DNA of 64,000 bases, from assembly GCF_964022235.1 (NCBI RefSeq), contig NZ_CAXHZL010000002.1, positions 62,001 through 126,000 of the forward strand, read 5' to 3'. The notes under the pieces are model-generated. The model saw nothing but the letters and a program-made list of their open reading frames with translations, did not search any database and was not told the origin of the DNA. Below, piece after piece: positions 16,116-24,167 of the stretch (positions are counted from its first letter, which is position 1; each line of letters begins with the position of its first letter). Origin of the DNA: Limimaricola sp964022235 (lineage in GTDB: Bacteria > Pseudomonadota > Alphaproteobacteria > Rhodobacterales > Rhodobacteraceae). Position numbers and translations under genes: made by a program.

Positions 16116-17564
16116 TCAGCGCTGGCTCAGAAACTTGAGCGCGGCGTAGCTTTCTTTGTAACGGCCATGCGCCTCCGAGAAGGCCGCGGACAGGCCCGGC
16201 TCCGGCTCCACCACCCGCGAGATCGGGGGCGGCGTCGCGATCTCGGCCCCCTGCCCGCTCGCCGCCATCAACCCGAGCCGCGCCGCGCCGAACGCGCCGC
16301 CGAAATCGCCCGCCACCGGCAGTTCGACCGGCAGATCGAGCGCCGTTGCGATCGCCTTCAGCCAGTAGTCCGAGCGCGTGCCGCCGCCGACGCCGATCAG
16401 CCGGTCAAAGCGGGTGCCGGTCGAGGCCAGCGCGTCGCGGCTGTCGCGGATAGCAAAGCTCACCCCCTCCAGCACCGCGCGCACCAGCGCGGCGCGGTCG
16501 GTGTCGTGCCCCATGTGCAGAAAGGACGCGCGGACATGCGCGTCGTTGTGCGGCGTCCGCTCACCACCGAGATAGGGCAGGAACAGCGTGCGCGACGGTG
16601 CCCGCAGATCGCCCAGATCCGCGGTCAGCGCGGCGGCCGGGCTGCCGAGCACCTGCGCGAACCAATTCATCGCGTCGGCGGCGGCGAGAATGACCCCCAT
16701 CTGGTGCCAACGGCCTGGCAGGGCGTGGCAAAAGCTGTGAACCGCGCTTTCCGCGTTGGGATGAAAGCCCTGCGTCGCAGCAAAGAGCACGCCGGAGGTG
16801 CCGAGCGACACGAAGGCCGTGCCCGCCTCGACGACGCCCATGCCGACCGCGGAGGCCGCGTTGTCGCCACCGCCCCCCGCGACGACGATTTTGCCCGAAA
16901 GCCCCCAGCGCGCCGCGATCTCCGGCCGCAATGTGCCCGACACCTCCGCCCCTTCAACCAGCCTCGGCATCTGCGCGCGCTCCAGCCCGGTCGCCGCCAG
17001 CAATGGGTCGGACCAATCGCGCGCGGCGACGTCGAGCCAGCCGGTCCCGGCCGCGTCCGACATGTCCGAGACATGCTCACCGGTCAACCAGAGCCGCAGG
17101 TAATCCTTGGGCAGCAGGACCTTGCGGATCTTTTCGAAGACATGCGGCTCGTGACGGCGCACCCAGTCGAGCTTGGGCGCCGTGAAGCCCGGGAAGACAA
17201 TGTTGCCGGTGATCTCGCGAAATCGCGGATCCGCATCGAGCGCTGCGGCCTCGACATGGCTGCGCGTGTCGTTCCACAGCATGCAGGGACGAAGCACCGC
17301 GTCGGAGGCATCGAGCAGCGTGGCACCATGCATCTGCCCCGAAAGGCCGATGCCGCGCACGGCGTCCCGGTCGATCCGATCCAGCAATGCGCCGACGGCC
17401 GTCTCGGCCGCGGCGATCCATGCGGCGGGATCCTGCTCGGACCAGCCGTCCCGCGGGCGGTCGACCGAGAGAGCCGCGCTGGTCTCGGCCAGGATCGACT
17501 GATCCTCGTCGATGGCCAAGGCCTTGAGGCCCGATGTGCCCAGATCCAACCCGATCAGTATCAT
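16116..17564 (-). CDS. xylB: Xylulokinase
   Basis: The 482-residue FGGY-family kinase phosphorylates D-xylulose. Visible features are the N-terminal phosphate loop 'LIGLDLGTSGLKALAID', 'GLSGQMHGATLLDASD', 'LWNDTRSHVEA', 'VAGGGGDNAASAVGMGVVEA', 'FVSLGTSGVLFAAT', 'LPYLGGERTPHNDA' and 'VGGGTRSDYWLKAIATALDL'. It has full length for the family. It begins at ATG 17564. Together with xylA it forms the isomerase route of xylose catabolism into the pentose phosphate pathway. Confidence 0.95.
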   Translation of the reverse strand: MILIGLDLGTSGLKALAIDEDQSILAETSAALSVDRPRDGWSEQDPAAWIAAAETAVGALLDRIDRDAVRGIGLSGQMHGATLLDASDAVLRPCMLWNDTRSHVEAAALDADPRFREITGNIVFPGFTAPKLDWVRRHEPHVFEKIRKVLLPKDYLRLWLTGEHVSDMSDAAGTGWLDVAARDWSDPLLAATGLERAQMPRLVEGAEVSGTLRPEIAARWGLSGKIVVAGGGGDNAASAVGMGVVEAGTAFVSLGTSGVLFAATQGFHPNAESAVHSFCHALPGRWHQMGVILAAADAMNWFAQVLGSPAAALTADLGDLRAPSRTLFLPYLGGERTPHNDAHVRASFLHMGHDTDRAALVRAVLEGVSFAIRDSRDALASTGTRFDRLIGVGGGTRSDYWLKAIATALDLPVELPVAGDFGGAFGAARLGLMAASGQGAEIATPPPISRVVEPEPGLSAAFSEAHGRYKESYAALKFLSQR

Positions 17565-17643
17565 TCCGCCCTACTTCCTGTTTTCCGCCTGCCCCCCTGC
17601 CTCCGCTGCAAATCGGACCAAGGGCGAATACGCACCACGAATT

Positions 17644-17660
17644 TTGACATACGTACATCG
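17644..17660 (-). promoter_or_regulatory. Operator-like motif upstream of xylB
   Basis: TTGACATACGTACATCG lies 80 bp before the xylB start and matches the xylA upstream element at 14 of the first 16 positions. It is the only feature I can name in the 338-bp gene-free stretch 17565-17902. Confidence 0.55.
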
Positions 17661-17902
17661 GATTTCTGCGGCGGCAAAGCGGAACCATACCTGTCGCGCG
17701 GCTGCCTATCCTCGGCAGGTCCCCGGCATCCATGTCCTACCCTGAGCCAGACGGTACAGGTCGCCCCGGCATATCGGCGCCGGGCGAGCAGATCGGCCCC
17801 CGTGATTGGCTCCGGCTCATCGAGGTGTTCCGGGCCGAACGTCCCTTGGCGCTCGACCGCTCGCTCCCTTACGGCGGCCGGACCGGACGAAGGGCCGGCC
17901 TT

Positions 17903-18787
17903 CTATGCGAGCCCCTCCGCCAAGGCATCGAAGACCACTCGCAGACGGCGGGACCGGGCGATGTCGCGGTGCGCCACGAGCCAGATCGGGAAGGCGATCG
18001 GCTCGAAGCCCGGCACGGCGCGTTCGACCATCGGGTCGGCATCGCCGATGCGATCGTCAAGAATGCCGATCCCCATGCCACGACGAACCATCTCCCACAT
18101 CACCGTGAAGTTGCGGCAGCGATAAGGGAAGTTGGCTTCGCTCAACCCAAGGCCCTGCGCATTCAGCAGCCCCATCAGGCTTCCCTGCCCATCGATCTCG
18201 ATGAACTCCGCCGCCTGAAACCCCTTGCCCCTTTCAGGCCGCCCGAGACCGTCGAGATAGCCCGGTGCGGCATAGAGCCGGGCCGCCGCCTCCCGAACCT
18301 TGCGGGCGATCAGGTCCGGCTCGGTGGGGCGGATATTGCGCACTGCGATGTCGGCTTCGCGGCGGGCCAGATCCGACAGGTCGTTCGAGACCACCACCTC
18401 GATGCGGATGCGCGGCTCGGCGCGGTGCAGACGCGCGAGGATCGGCGGCAGCAGGTAGCTGGCATAGGCATCAGAGGCCGAGATCGCGACCTCGCCCTCG
18501 AGCGCTTCGGACTGCCCCCAAGCCGCGAGCGACAAGGCCCGGGCACCTTCCCCCATGAGGCGCGCGTGTTCCAGCAACTCGTGCCCTGCCGGGGTCAGGC
18601 GCAGCCCGCGCCCGGTGCGCTCGAACAATGCCAAGCCCAACTCCGCCTCGAGCGCCTCGACCTGACGGCCCAGAGTCGGCTGCGCCAGCCTGAGCGCGCG
18701 GGCGGCAGCGGAGAGCGAGCCTTCTTCGGCAGTCACGAGAAAAGCGCGCGCTCGGTTCCAGTCGAAGGTGACGCTGCGCCAATCCAT
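17903..18787 (-). CDS. LysR-family transcriptional regulator
   Basis: The roughly 294-residue protein has an N-terminal LysR helix-turn-helix ('FDWNRARAFLVTAEEGSLS', 'AAARALRLAQPTLGRQVEAL') and a two-lobe effector domain starting at about residue 90 ('GEVAISASDAYASYLLPPIL'). ATG 18787 gives the usual MDWRS start; ATG 18799, four codons earlier, is an alternative with a slightly better upstream GAG. It is divergent from the DUF4386 gene with 103 bp between them, so that neighbour or the NAD(P)-binding protein after it is the likely target. Confidence 0.85.
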   Translation of the reverse strand: MDWRSVTFDWNRARAFLVTAEEGSLSAAARALRLAQPTLGRQVEALEAELGLALFERTGRGLRLTPAGHELLEHARLMGEGARALSLAAWGQSEALEGEVAISASDAYASYLLPPILARLHRAEPRIRIEVVVSNDLSDLARREADIAVRNIRPTEPDLIARKVREAAARLYAAPGYLDGLGRPERGKGFQAAEFIEIDGQGSLMGLLNAQGLGLSEANFPYRCRNFTVMWEMVRRGMGIGILDDRIGDADPMVERAVPGFEPIAFPIWLVAHRDIARSRRLRVVFDALAEGLA

Positions 18788-18890
18788 ACGGATATGCATA
18801 TCAGCTCGGCGAAATCGGTCAATTCCATGCGCAAGAGAGGGGGCGCACACTGACGCCATCCCCAAACCCCTGCCCGAATGGAGGCCCGTC

Positions 18891-19613
18891 ATGCATATGT
18901 TCCAAGACCCTTCCTCCCGCGCCTATGCCCGGCTCACGGGGGCGCTTTACCTGCTTATTGCCTTCGCAGGCGGCTGCTCGATCCTGTACGTGCCGGGCGT
19001 GCTCGACATGCCCGGCGACCCTGCCGCGACCTTTGCCAACATCGCGGCCCATCGCGGGCTGTTTTACGCGGGGCTGGCGGGCGACGTGGTGATGATGACG
19101 GCCGAGGTGCTGGTGTCGGTCATGCTCTACTTCATGTTTCGACCGGTGAACGCGACGCTCTCGCTCGCGGCCTCCTATGCGCGGCTGATGATGGTCGCCG
19201 TGATGGCGGCGATGCTGTTCTTTCATGCGGGCTCGCTGGCGCTGGCCGACCGAGCGGTGCCTCTGGGCAGCTTTTCCGAAGCACAGCGGTTGGAGCTGGC
19301 AGGGCTGATGCGGCATGTCCACGACGCGGGCGTCTGGATCTGGCAGGTCTTTTTCTGCCTGCATCTGGTGCTGCTGGGCACGCTTGTCGCGCGCTCGGGG
19401 CTTTATCCGCGCCTCATCGGCACGGGGTTGGTCGTGGGCGGCACCGGATATCTCGTCGACAGCGTACAGATGTTCGCCTTCCCCGACGCCATGGCCTTGG
19501 AGGCCGTAAAGGTCGCCCTCCTCATCGTCGTGACGCTGGCCGAAATCGGCTTTGCGCTTTGGCTGCTGATCCGGGGCCCGCGCGCCACCGCTCCGCATGC
19601 CGTCGCGGTCTGA
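18891..19613 (+). CDS. DUF4386 family integral membrane protein
   Basis: The 240-residue protein has six predicted membrane helices, including 'LTGALYLLIAFAGGCSILYV', 'GLAGDVVMMTAEVLVSVMLY', 'LMMVAVMAAMLFFHAGSLAL' and 'VALLIVVTLAEIGFALWLLI'. The pattern 'ARLTGALYLLIAF...' is the start of DUF4386 proteins, whose function is unknown. ATG 18891 follows GGAGG. It is followed 24 bases later by an NAD(P)-binding gene, probably as one operon under the divergent LysR regulator. Confidence 0.8.
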   Translation: MHMFQDPSSRAYARLTGALYLLIAFAGGCSILYVPGVLDMPGDPAATFANIAAHRGLFYAGLAGDVVMMTAEVLVSVMLYFMFRPVNATLSLAASYARLMMVAVMAAMLFFHAGSLALADRAVPLGSFSEAQRLELAGLMRHVHDAGVWIWQVFFCLHLVLLGTLVARSGLYPRLIGTGLVVGGTGYLVDSVQMFAFPDAMALEAVKVALLIVVTLAEIGFALWLLIRGPRATAPHAVAV

Positions 19614-19637
19614 TCCCTCGATTCACGGAGACGGGAC

Positions 19638-20333
19638 ATGAAGCGCATCTGCATCGTCGGCATTTCGGGCAAGCTCGGGCAATACATGGTCGAACATGCT
19701 CTGGCGCGCGGCTACGAAGTCACCGGCGTCTGCCGACCCCAGAGCGTGGGCAAGCTCGCACGCTTCGGCGACCGCATCACCCTCCACCCCGGCCGCACCG
19801 ACGACCGGGCGGTGATCGCAAAGGCCACGCAGGGCTGCGACGGTGTGCTGACGGTGCTGGTACCATGGGGCGTGCAGAACTACGCCTCCGGCACCGCGCG
19901 CGCCGTCCTCGACCTCGCGCCGCCCGGTGCGCGGCTGGTCTTCTCCTGCGGCTGGCACGTCAGCCGCGACGGCAAGGACCGCTACGGCTGTAAGCTGCGC
20001 GCCTTCGTGGCGATCTTCGGGTGGATCGCCAAGGCGCTGCGCTTTGCCGACCTCGACGATCAGCTTCGCGCCGCGGCCCTTATCTTTGCCTCGGACCGGG
20101 ACTGGACCTTGGTGCGCGGCTCGAACCTGGAGGAAGGCGAAAGCGAGGGCTTGCCCATCTGGGCCCGCCACGTGGGCGATCCGGTGCTTGCCGGCAACCT
20201 GACCCGGCGCACGGATTTCGCGCTTTTCATGGTGGCGGCGTTGACCGACCCTGCCCTCATCCGCGAAGCCCCCGCGATCAGCGGGCGCACGGGTGCCTCG
20301 GTGCGGGACTACCGAGACCACCCACGCGGCTGA
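19638..20333 (+). CDS. NAD(P)-binding protein, NmrA/SDR-like
   Basis: The 231-residue protein opens with the dinucleotide-binding motif 'RICIVGISGKLGQYMVEHAL' (GxxGxxG) and contains 'GCDGVLTVLVPWGVQNYASG', 'ARLVFSCGWHVSRDGKDRYG' and 'DWTLVRGSNLEEGES'. This is the short atypical SDR fold used by NmrA-like redox sensors and reductases. The Tyr-x3-Lys of classical SDRs is not evident. It is likely co-transcribed with the DUF4386 gene. Confidence 0.75.
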   Translation: MKRICIVGISGKLGQYMVEHALARGYEVTGVCRPQSVGKLARFGDRITLHPGRTDDRAVIAKATQGCDGVLTVLVPWGVQNYASGTARAVLDLAPPGARLVFSCGWHVSRDGKDRYGCKLRAFVAIFGWIAKALRFADLDDQLRAAALIFASDRDWTLVRGSNLEEGESEGLPIWARHVGDPVLAGNLTRRTDFALFMVAALTDPALIREAPAISGRTGASVRDYRDHPRG

Positions 20334-20522
20334 TCACCGAGGCGGGTGGCAGGTCGTGCCGGTTACACTGCGAATCCAACGACAGGTGCTGCGAAAACAA
20401 AGTCAGGACACCCGCCATGCGCTCTCTTAAGGTGGTCTCAGGGGTATTCCGGCCCAAAACGGCATCCGGGCGAAAGCCACGTGCCGTGCGGGGCCATGAC
20501 CCAACCAGACAGGAGAGGCTCA

Positions 20523-20960
20523 ATGACAACCAAACTCGTTGTCGGACTGGACGGCCATGCCTCGGGGGAGCGCGCCCTCGAATTCGCCGTCAAGCAGGCC
20601 CGGCTCATCGGTGATTGCGACCTCGTGGTCGCCTATGTGATCGAATGGTCGCCGTTCTCGTTCCAGACCGCAGAAGAGAACGCCCAGCGCCACAAGCGCC
20701 GCGAGGAAGAGATCAGCACGGTGATGTCCCGCGTGATCGACCCGGCGGTAAAGAAGCTCGAAACATTGGGGCTGACCGCCTCTGGCAAGGTGCGCCACGG
20801 CGACGTGGCCGACACGCTCAACGCCATCGCCAAGCAACAAAAGGCGGCACAGATCATCGTCGCGCGCTCCTCCGAGGGCGGATTTTCGAGCCGCATCTTC
20901 GGCTCGTCGACCTTCAACCTCGTGAAAGGGGCCGATGTACCGGTCACGGTCGTGCAATGA
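20523..20960 (+). CDS. Universal stress protein (UspA family)
   Basis: The 145-residue single Usp domain has 'KLVVGLDGHASGERALEFAV' at the N-terminus and 'VRHGDVADTLNAIAKQQKA', 'IIVARSSEGGFSSRIFGSST' and 'VKGADVPVTVVQ' at the C-terminus. The nucleotide-binding G-x2-G-x9-G(S/T) pattern is partly present. ATG 20523 is preceded by AGGAGAGG. Its stop is 11 bases before the start of the AGCS symporter, suggesting the two are co-translated. Confidence 0.9.
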   Translation: MTTKLVVGLDGHASGERALEFAVKQARLIGDCDLVVAYVIEWSPFSFQTAEENAQRHKRREEEISTVMSRVIDPAVKKLETLGLTASGKVRHGDVADTLNAIAKQQKAAQIIVARSSEGGFSSRIFGSSTFNLVKGADVPVTVVQ

Positions 20961-20971
20961 GAGGGGCTGAC

Positions 20972-22519
20972 ATGAGCCGACAGACACTCGCCGCCCTTGC
21001 CGCGACGCTGATCGTCGCGGGCCCCGCCGCCGCGCAGGAGGCCTCCACGCTCGACGCACGCGTCAACGAGATTTTCGCGCAGGCTACCGGGCCTTTCGTC
21101 AACTTCATCTTCGCGCCGATCTACGGCACCGGCTTCCCGTGGATCGTGATGTGGCTGGTCATCGCGGCCACAGTGTTCACGATCTACTTCGGCTTCGTGC
21201 AGTTCCGCTTCTTCGGCCATGCGATCCGGCTGGTGAAGGGCGACTACTCCGACCCCAACGACGCGGGCGAGGTGAGCCATTTCCAAGCGCTCGCCACGGC
21301 GCTGTCGGGCACGGTGGGCCTTGGCAACATCGCGGGTGTCGCGGTGGCCGTGGGCATCGGCGGGCCGGGTGCGACCTTCTGGATGATCCTCGCGGGGCTT
21401 CTGGGGATGGCGTCGAAGTTCACCGAATGCACCTTGGGCGTGAAATACCGCAACGAATACGAGGACGGCACCGTTTCGGGCGGTCCGATGTATTATCTCT
21501 CCAAGGGGTTCCGCGAGCTGGGCCTGCCCGGCGGCGGCTTCCTCGCGGTGCTGTTCTCGATCTTCTGCATCCTCGGCGCGCTGGGCGGCGGTAACATGTT
21601 TCAGGCCAACCAGGCCCATGCGCAGATCTCGGGCATCTTGGGCGATTATCCGGGCTGGATCACCGGGCTGGTCTTCGCCTTCGTGGTCTTCCTCGTGATC
21701 GTCGGTGGCATCAAGTCGATCGCGCGCGTCACCGAAAAGATCGTGCCCTTCATGGGCATCCTCTACGTGGGTGCTGCGCTGATCATCCTGATCGTCGAGT
21801 ATGACAAGATCGGCTGGGCCTTCGGCCAGATCTTCGCCGGTGCCTTCAGCGGGCTCGGCGTCGCGGGCGGTCTCGTCGGTGCGCTGATCCAAGGCTTCAA
21901 GCGGGCGGCCTTCTCGAACGAGGCAGGCGTGGGCTCGGCGGCCATCGCGCATTCCGCGGTGCGCACCAAGGAGCCGATCACCGAAGGCTTCGTGTCGCTG
22001 CTCGAGCCGCTGATCGACACGGTGGTGATCTGCACGATGACGGCGCTGGTGATCACCATCTCGGGCCAGCTCATCGTGAACCCCGAGACCGGGCGTTTCG
22101 TGCTCAACGAGGCGGGCTCGGCGATCTCGACCATCGACGGCAACACCGGCGTGGCGCTCACTTCGGCGGCCTTCGCGACCGGCATCAGCTGGTTTCCATA
22201 CGTGCTCGCGGTCGCGGTGGTGCTGTTTGCCTTCTCGACGATGATCAGCTGGTCCTATTACGGCCTCAAGGCCTGGACCTACCTCTTCGGCGAGGGGCGC
22301 AAGACCGAGCTGACCTTCAAGATCATCTTCTGCGTCTTCGTGGTGATCGGCGCCTCGGCCAGCCTCGGCCCGGTGATCGACTTCTCCGACGCGGCGATCT
22401 TCGCCATGGCGGTGGTCAACATCTTCGGCCTGTATTTCCTGATGAAGGTGGTGCGCCGGGAGCTGGGCTCCTACAGCGCGCGGCTGCACAGCGGCGAGAT
22501 CGTGGCCTACAAGAGCTGA
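20972..22519 (+). CDS. Sodium:alanine/glycine symporter (AGCS family)
   Basis: The 515-residue inner-membrane carrier is unusual in having a short signal-like start (MSRQTLAALAATLIVAGPAA, then AQEAS) before the first helix. AGCS markers follow: 'FQALATALSGTVGLGNIAGV', 'GGPGATFWMILAGLLGMASK', 'ECTLGVKYR', 'GGPMYYLSKGF', and 'GFKRAAFSNEAGVGSAAIAH', the strongest family signature. About eleven membrane helices are present. ATG 20972 has GAGGGG upstream; an in-frame ATG at 20957 overlapping the uspA stop is possible. Confidence 0.92.
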   Translation: MSRQTLAALAATLIVAGPAAAQEASTLDARVNEIFAQATGPFVNFIFAPIYGTGFPWIVMWLVIAATVFTIYFGFVQFRFFGHAIRLVKGDYSDPNDAGEVSHFQALATALSGTVGLGNIAGVAVAVGIGGPGATFWMILAGLLGMASKFTECTLGVKYRNEYEDGTVSGGPMYYLSKGFRELGLPGGGFLAVLFSIFCILGALGGGNMFQANQAHAQISGILGDYPGWITGLVFAFVVFLVIVGGIKSIARVTEKIVPFMGILYVGAALIILIVEYDKIGWAFGQIFAGAFSGLGVAGGLVGALIQGFKRAAFSNEAGVGSAAIAHSAVRTKEPITEGFVSLLEPLIDTVVICTMTALVITISGQLIVNPETGRFVLNEAGSAISTIDGNTGVALTSAAFATGISWFPYVLAVAVVLFAFSTMISWSYYGLKAWTYLFGEGRKTELTFKIIFCVFVVIGASASLGPVIDFSDAAIFAMAVVNIFGLYFLMKVVRRELGSYSARLHSGEIVAYKS

Positions 22520-22530
22520 TCCGGTCCGCT

Positions 22531-22566
22531 CTCCCCGCGCGGTGCGCCGCATCGCGCGGGGAGGTT
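22531..22566 (+). terminator. Hairpin downstream of the AGCS symporter
   Basis: CTCCCCGCGC pairs with GCGCGGGGAG across a 13-base loop and is followed by GTTT. Confidence 0.5.
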
Positions 22567-22742
22567 TGCGCAGGCGGCATCCCCCGCGCATGAAACACGC
22601 CCTTCGAACGCCCAAGGCCGATGGCGCGACCCCAGACCACAGCCCGATGCAGGAATGCGGCACCGCGCGGCGGCGCGTTCCGAACGTGGATGCACCCGAT
22701 CCAGAGAGCCTGTAGAGATCCCCGGGCGGGGCGGCCGACCCC

Positions 22743-24074
22743 GTGACCGAATGGGGAACCGGGGACATGATGTCGTGGGGCGTACCGGCACTGCTGCTGG
22801 CGACGATCATCAATCAGTTGCCGGTGATCAGCATTCTCGTGCCGACCGAGCCGGTCTATGTCTATCTCGGCACGCAGCTCCCTGCGGCGGGCGCGCCGTC
22901 GCTGCTCATTTGCATGATCGGTGTGTGGATCGGCAGCCAAGGCGCCTTCTGGCTCGGGCGCACCGCCGGCGCGCGAGTGGTGGCGCGGATGAACGTGGCC
23001 CCCACGGCGATGGCACGGGCGCGGCGCCTGTTCGAGCGGCGCGGCGCGGCCTTCGTGGTGATCGCCCAGATGATCTGGCCCATCGCCACGCTGACGCAGG
23101 TCATGGCCGGGGTCTGGGGCATGCGCCCCGCCACCTATCTCGCCGCCTCGGCCATCGGCGCGGTGTTGGCGATCGCCCAATACGCGGCGATCGGCTATTT
23201 CTCGGCGGCCGGCCTGCACATGCTGGGCCTGCAACCCGAAGAGCCGCTCCTCGTGTGGATCGGTCCCTACCGGGTGACGATCGGCCTCGTGATCCTGCTG
23301 ACGCTCGGCACCCTGCTGATCCTGCGGCGGGTGCGGCATCCGCTGCCGCTGCGGCTGGCCTATGCAGGGCTTCTGGCACTGGCGATGTTCGTGGCGATCA
23401 ATCTCGGGGCGCTGACCAGCAGGGCCGAGGCGGCAGGCGGCGTGGCCCCGCTGCCGCTGGACCTCGCCTGCCGGGCGCTGGACGAGACGCTGATCGCGCG
23501 CACCGGCGATACGCCGTTGCACGCGGCGCAGCCAATCAACCTGGCGCTCAGCGGCTTCAACGACGCCCCCGCTCTGCTGCGCAGCCTAGGCTGGCTGCGC
23601 AACCGCACCTATGCGGGCGACGATCTCGACGCGATCGAAATCCTGCGGCTGACCTTTGCGGGGCTGCCGCCTGCCTCGTCGATCCTGATCGAAGGCATCG
23701 CCACCGACATGGCATGGCAGGAGCGGCGCGGCACCGTGCCGCGCACGCAGCTGCGCCTGTGGCGGGTCGCGGTGCCCGACGACATGCCCCCGGTCTATCT
23801 TGGGGCGGTCGGGCGCATCGACGCGGTGACGCTGCGCCTGTGGGGTGAGGTGCCGGCGCTGGCCTACGACCTGTTCCCCTTTACCGACACCGCCCGCAAC
23901 CGTGAGGCCGAGGCGATCACCGCGGCGGTGCCAGGTGCGGGCTGGCGGCTCGTCGGGCCGAACCAGCCACTCGACATGGAGAACCGTTTTGAGAGCGACG
24001 GCCGCCTCGCCACGCTACACGCGCCGGGGGCCCCGGATCTGGCACAGATCTGCGACGCACGCCTGCCCGGCTGA
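22743..24074 (+). CDS. DedA-family membrane protein with C-terminal LssY domain
   Basis: The 443-residue two-part protein starts with a DedA/VTT (SNARE-associated) membrane domain of about 170 residues ('INQLPVISILVPTEPVYVYL', 'GVWIGSQGAFWLGRTAG', 'ATLTQVMAGVWGMRPATYLA'). Two further helices follow, then a soluble LssY_C-like domain from about residue 250 ('PINLALSGFNDAPALLRSLG', 'SSILIEGIATDMAWQERRGT', 'QLRLWRV'). DedA proteins take part in lipid carrier scrambling and membrane homeostasis; the role of LssY_C is unclear. GTG 22743 is the first start, and ATG 22767 behind GGGGA is equally plausible. Confidence 0.8.
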   Translation: MTEWGTGDMMSWGVPALLLATIINQLPVISILVPTEPVYVYLGTQLPAAGAPSLLICMIGVWIGSQGAFWLGRTAGARVVARMNVAPTAMARARRLFERRGAAFVVIAQMIWPIATLTQVMAGVWGMRPATYLAASAIGAVLAIAQYAAIGYFSAAGLHMLGLQPEEPLLVWIGPYRVTIGLVILLTLGTLLILRRVRHPLPLRLAYAGLLALAMFVAINLGALTSRAEAAGGVAPLPLDLACRALDETLIARTGDTPLHAAQPINLALSGFNDAPALLRSLGWLRNRTYAGDDLDAIEILRLTFAGLPPASSILIEGIATDMAWQERRGTVPRTQLRLWRVAVPDDMPPVYLGAVGRIDAVTLRLWGEVPALAYDLFPFTDTARNREAEAITAAVPGAGWRLVGPNQPLDMENRFESDGRLATLHAPGAPDLAQICDARLPG

Positions 24075-24095
24075 GCTCGACACCCGCTCACGCAA

Positions 24096-24126
24096 AGCCC
24101 CGGACCTCATGGCGGGGTCCGGGGCT
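24096..24126. terminator. Bidirectional terminator between the DedA-LssY and alcohol dehydrogenase genes
   Basis: An 11-bp perfect stem (AGCCCCGGACC / GGTCCGGGGCT) with a 9-base loop lies between convergent genes, 21 and 41 bases from their stops. Confidence 0.65.
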
Positions 24127-24167
24127 GTCTCATCTCGCGCGGGGGCGGCGGGCCGCCCCTCGGTCTC

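Noticed and set aside
20633..22813. A 726-codon open frame antisense to UspA and the AGCS symporter
   Set aside because: It lies opposite two well-conserved genes, has a composition rich in His, Arg, Glu and Asp typical of antisense GC-rich frames, and has no recognisable domain or ribosome-binding site.
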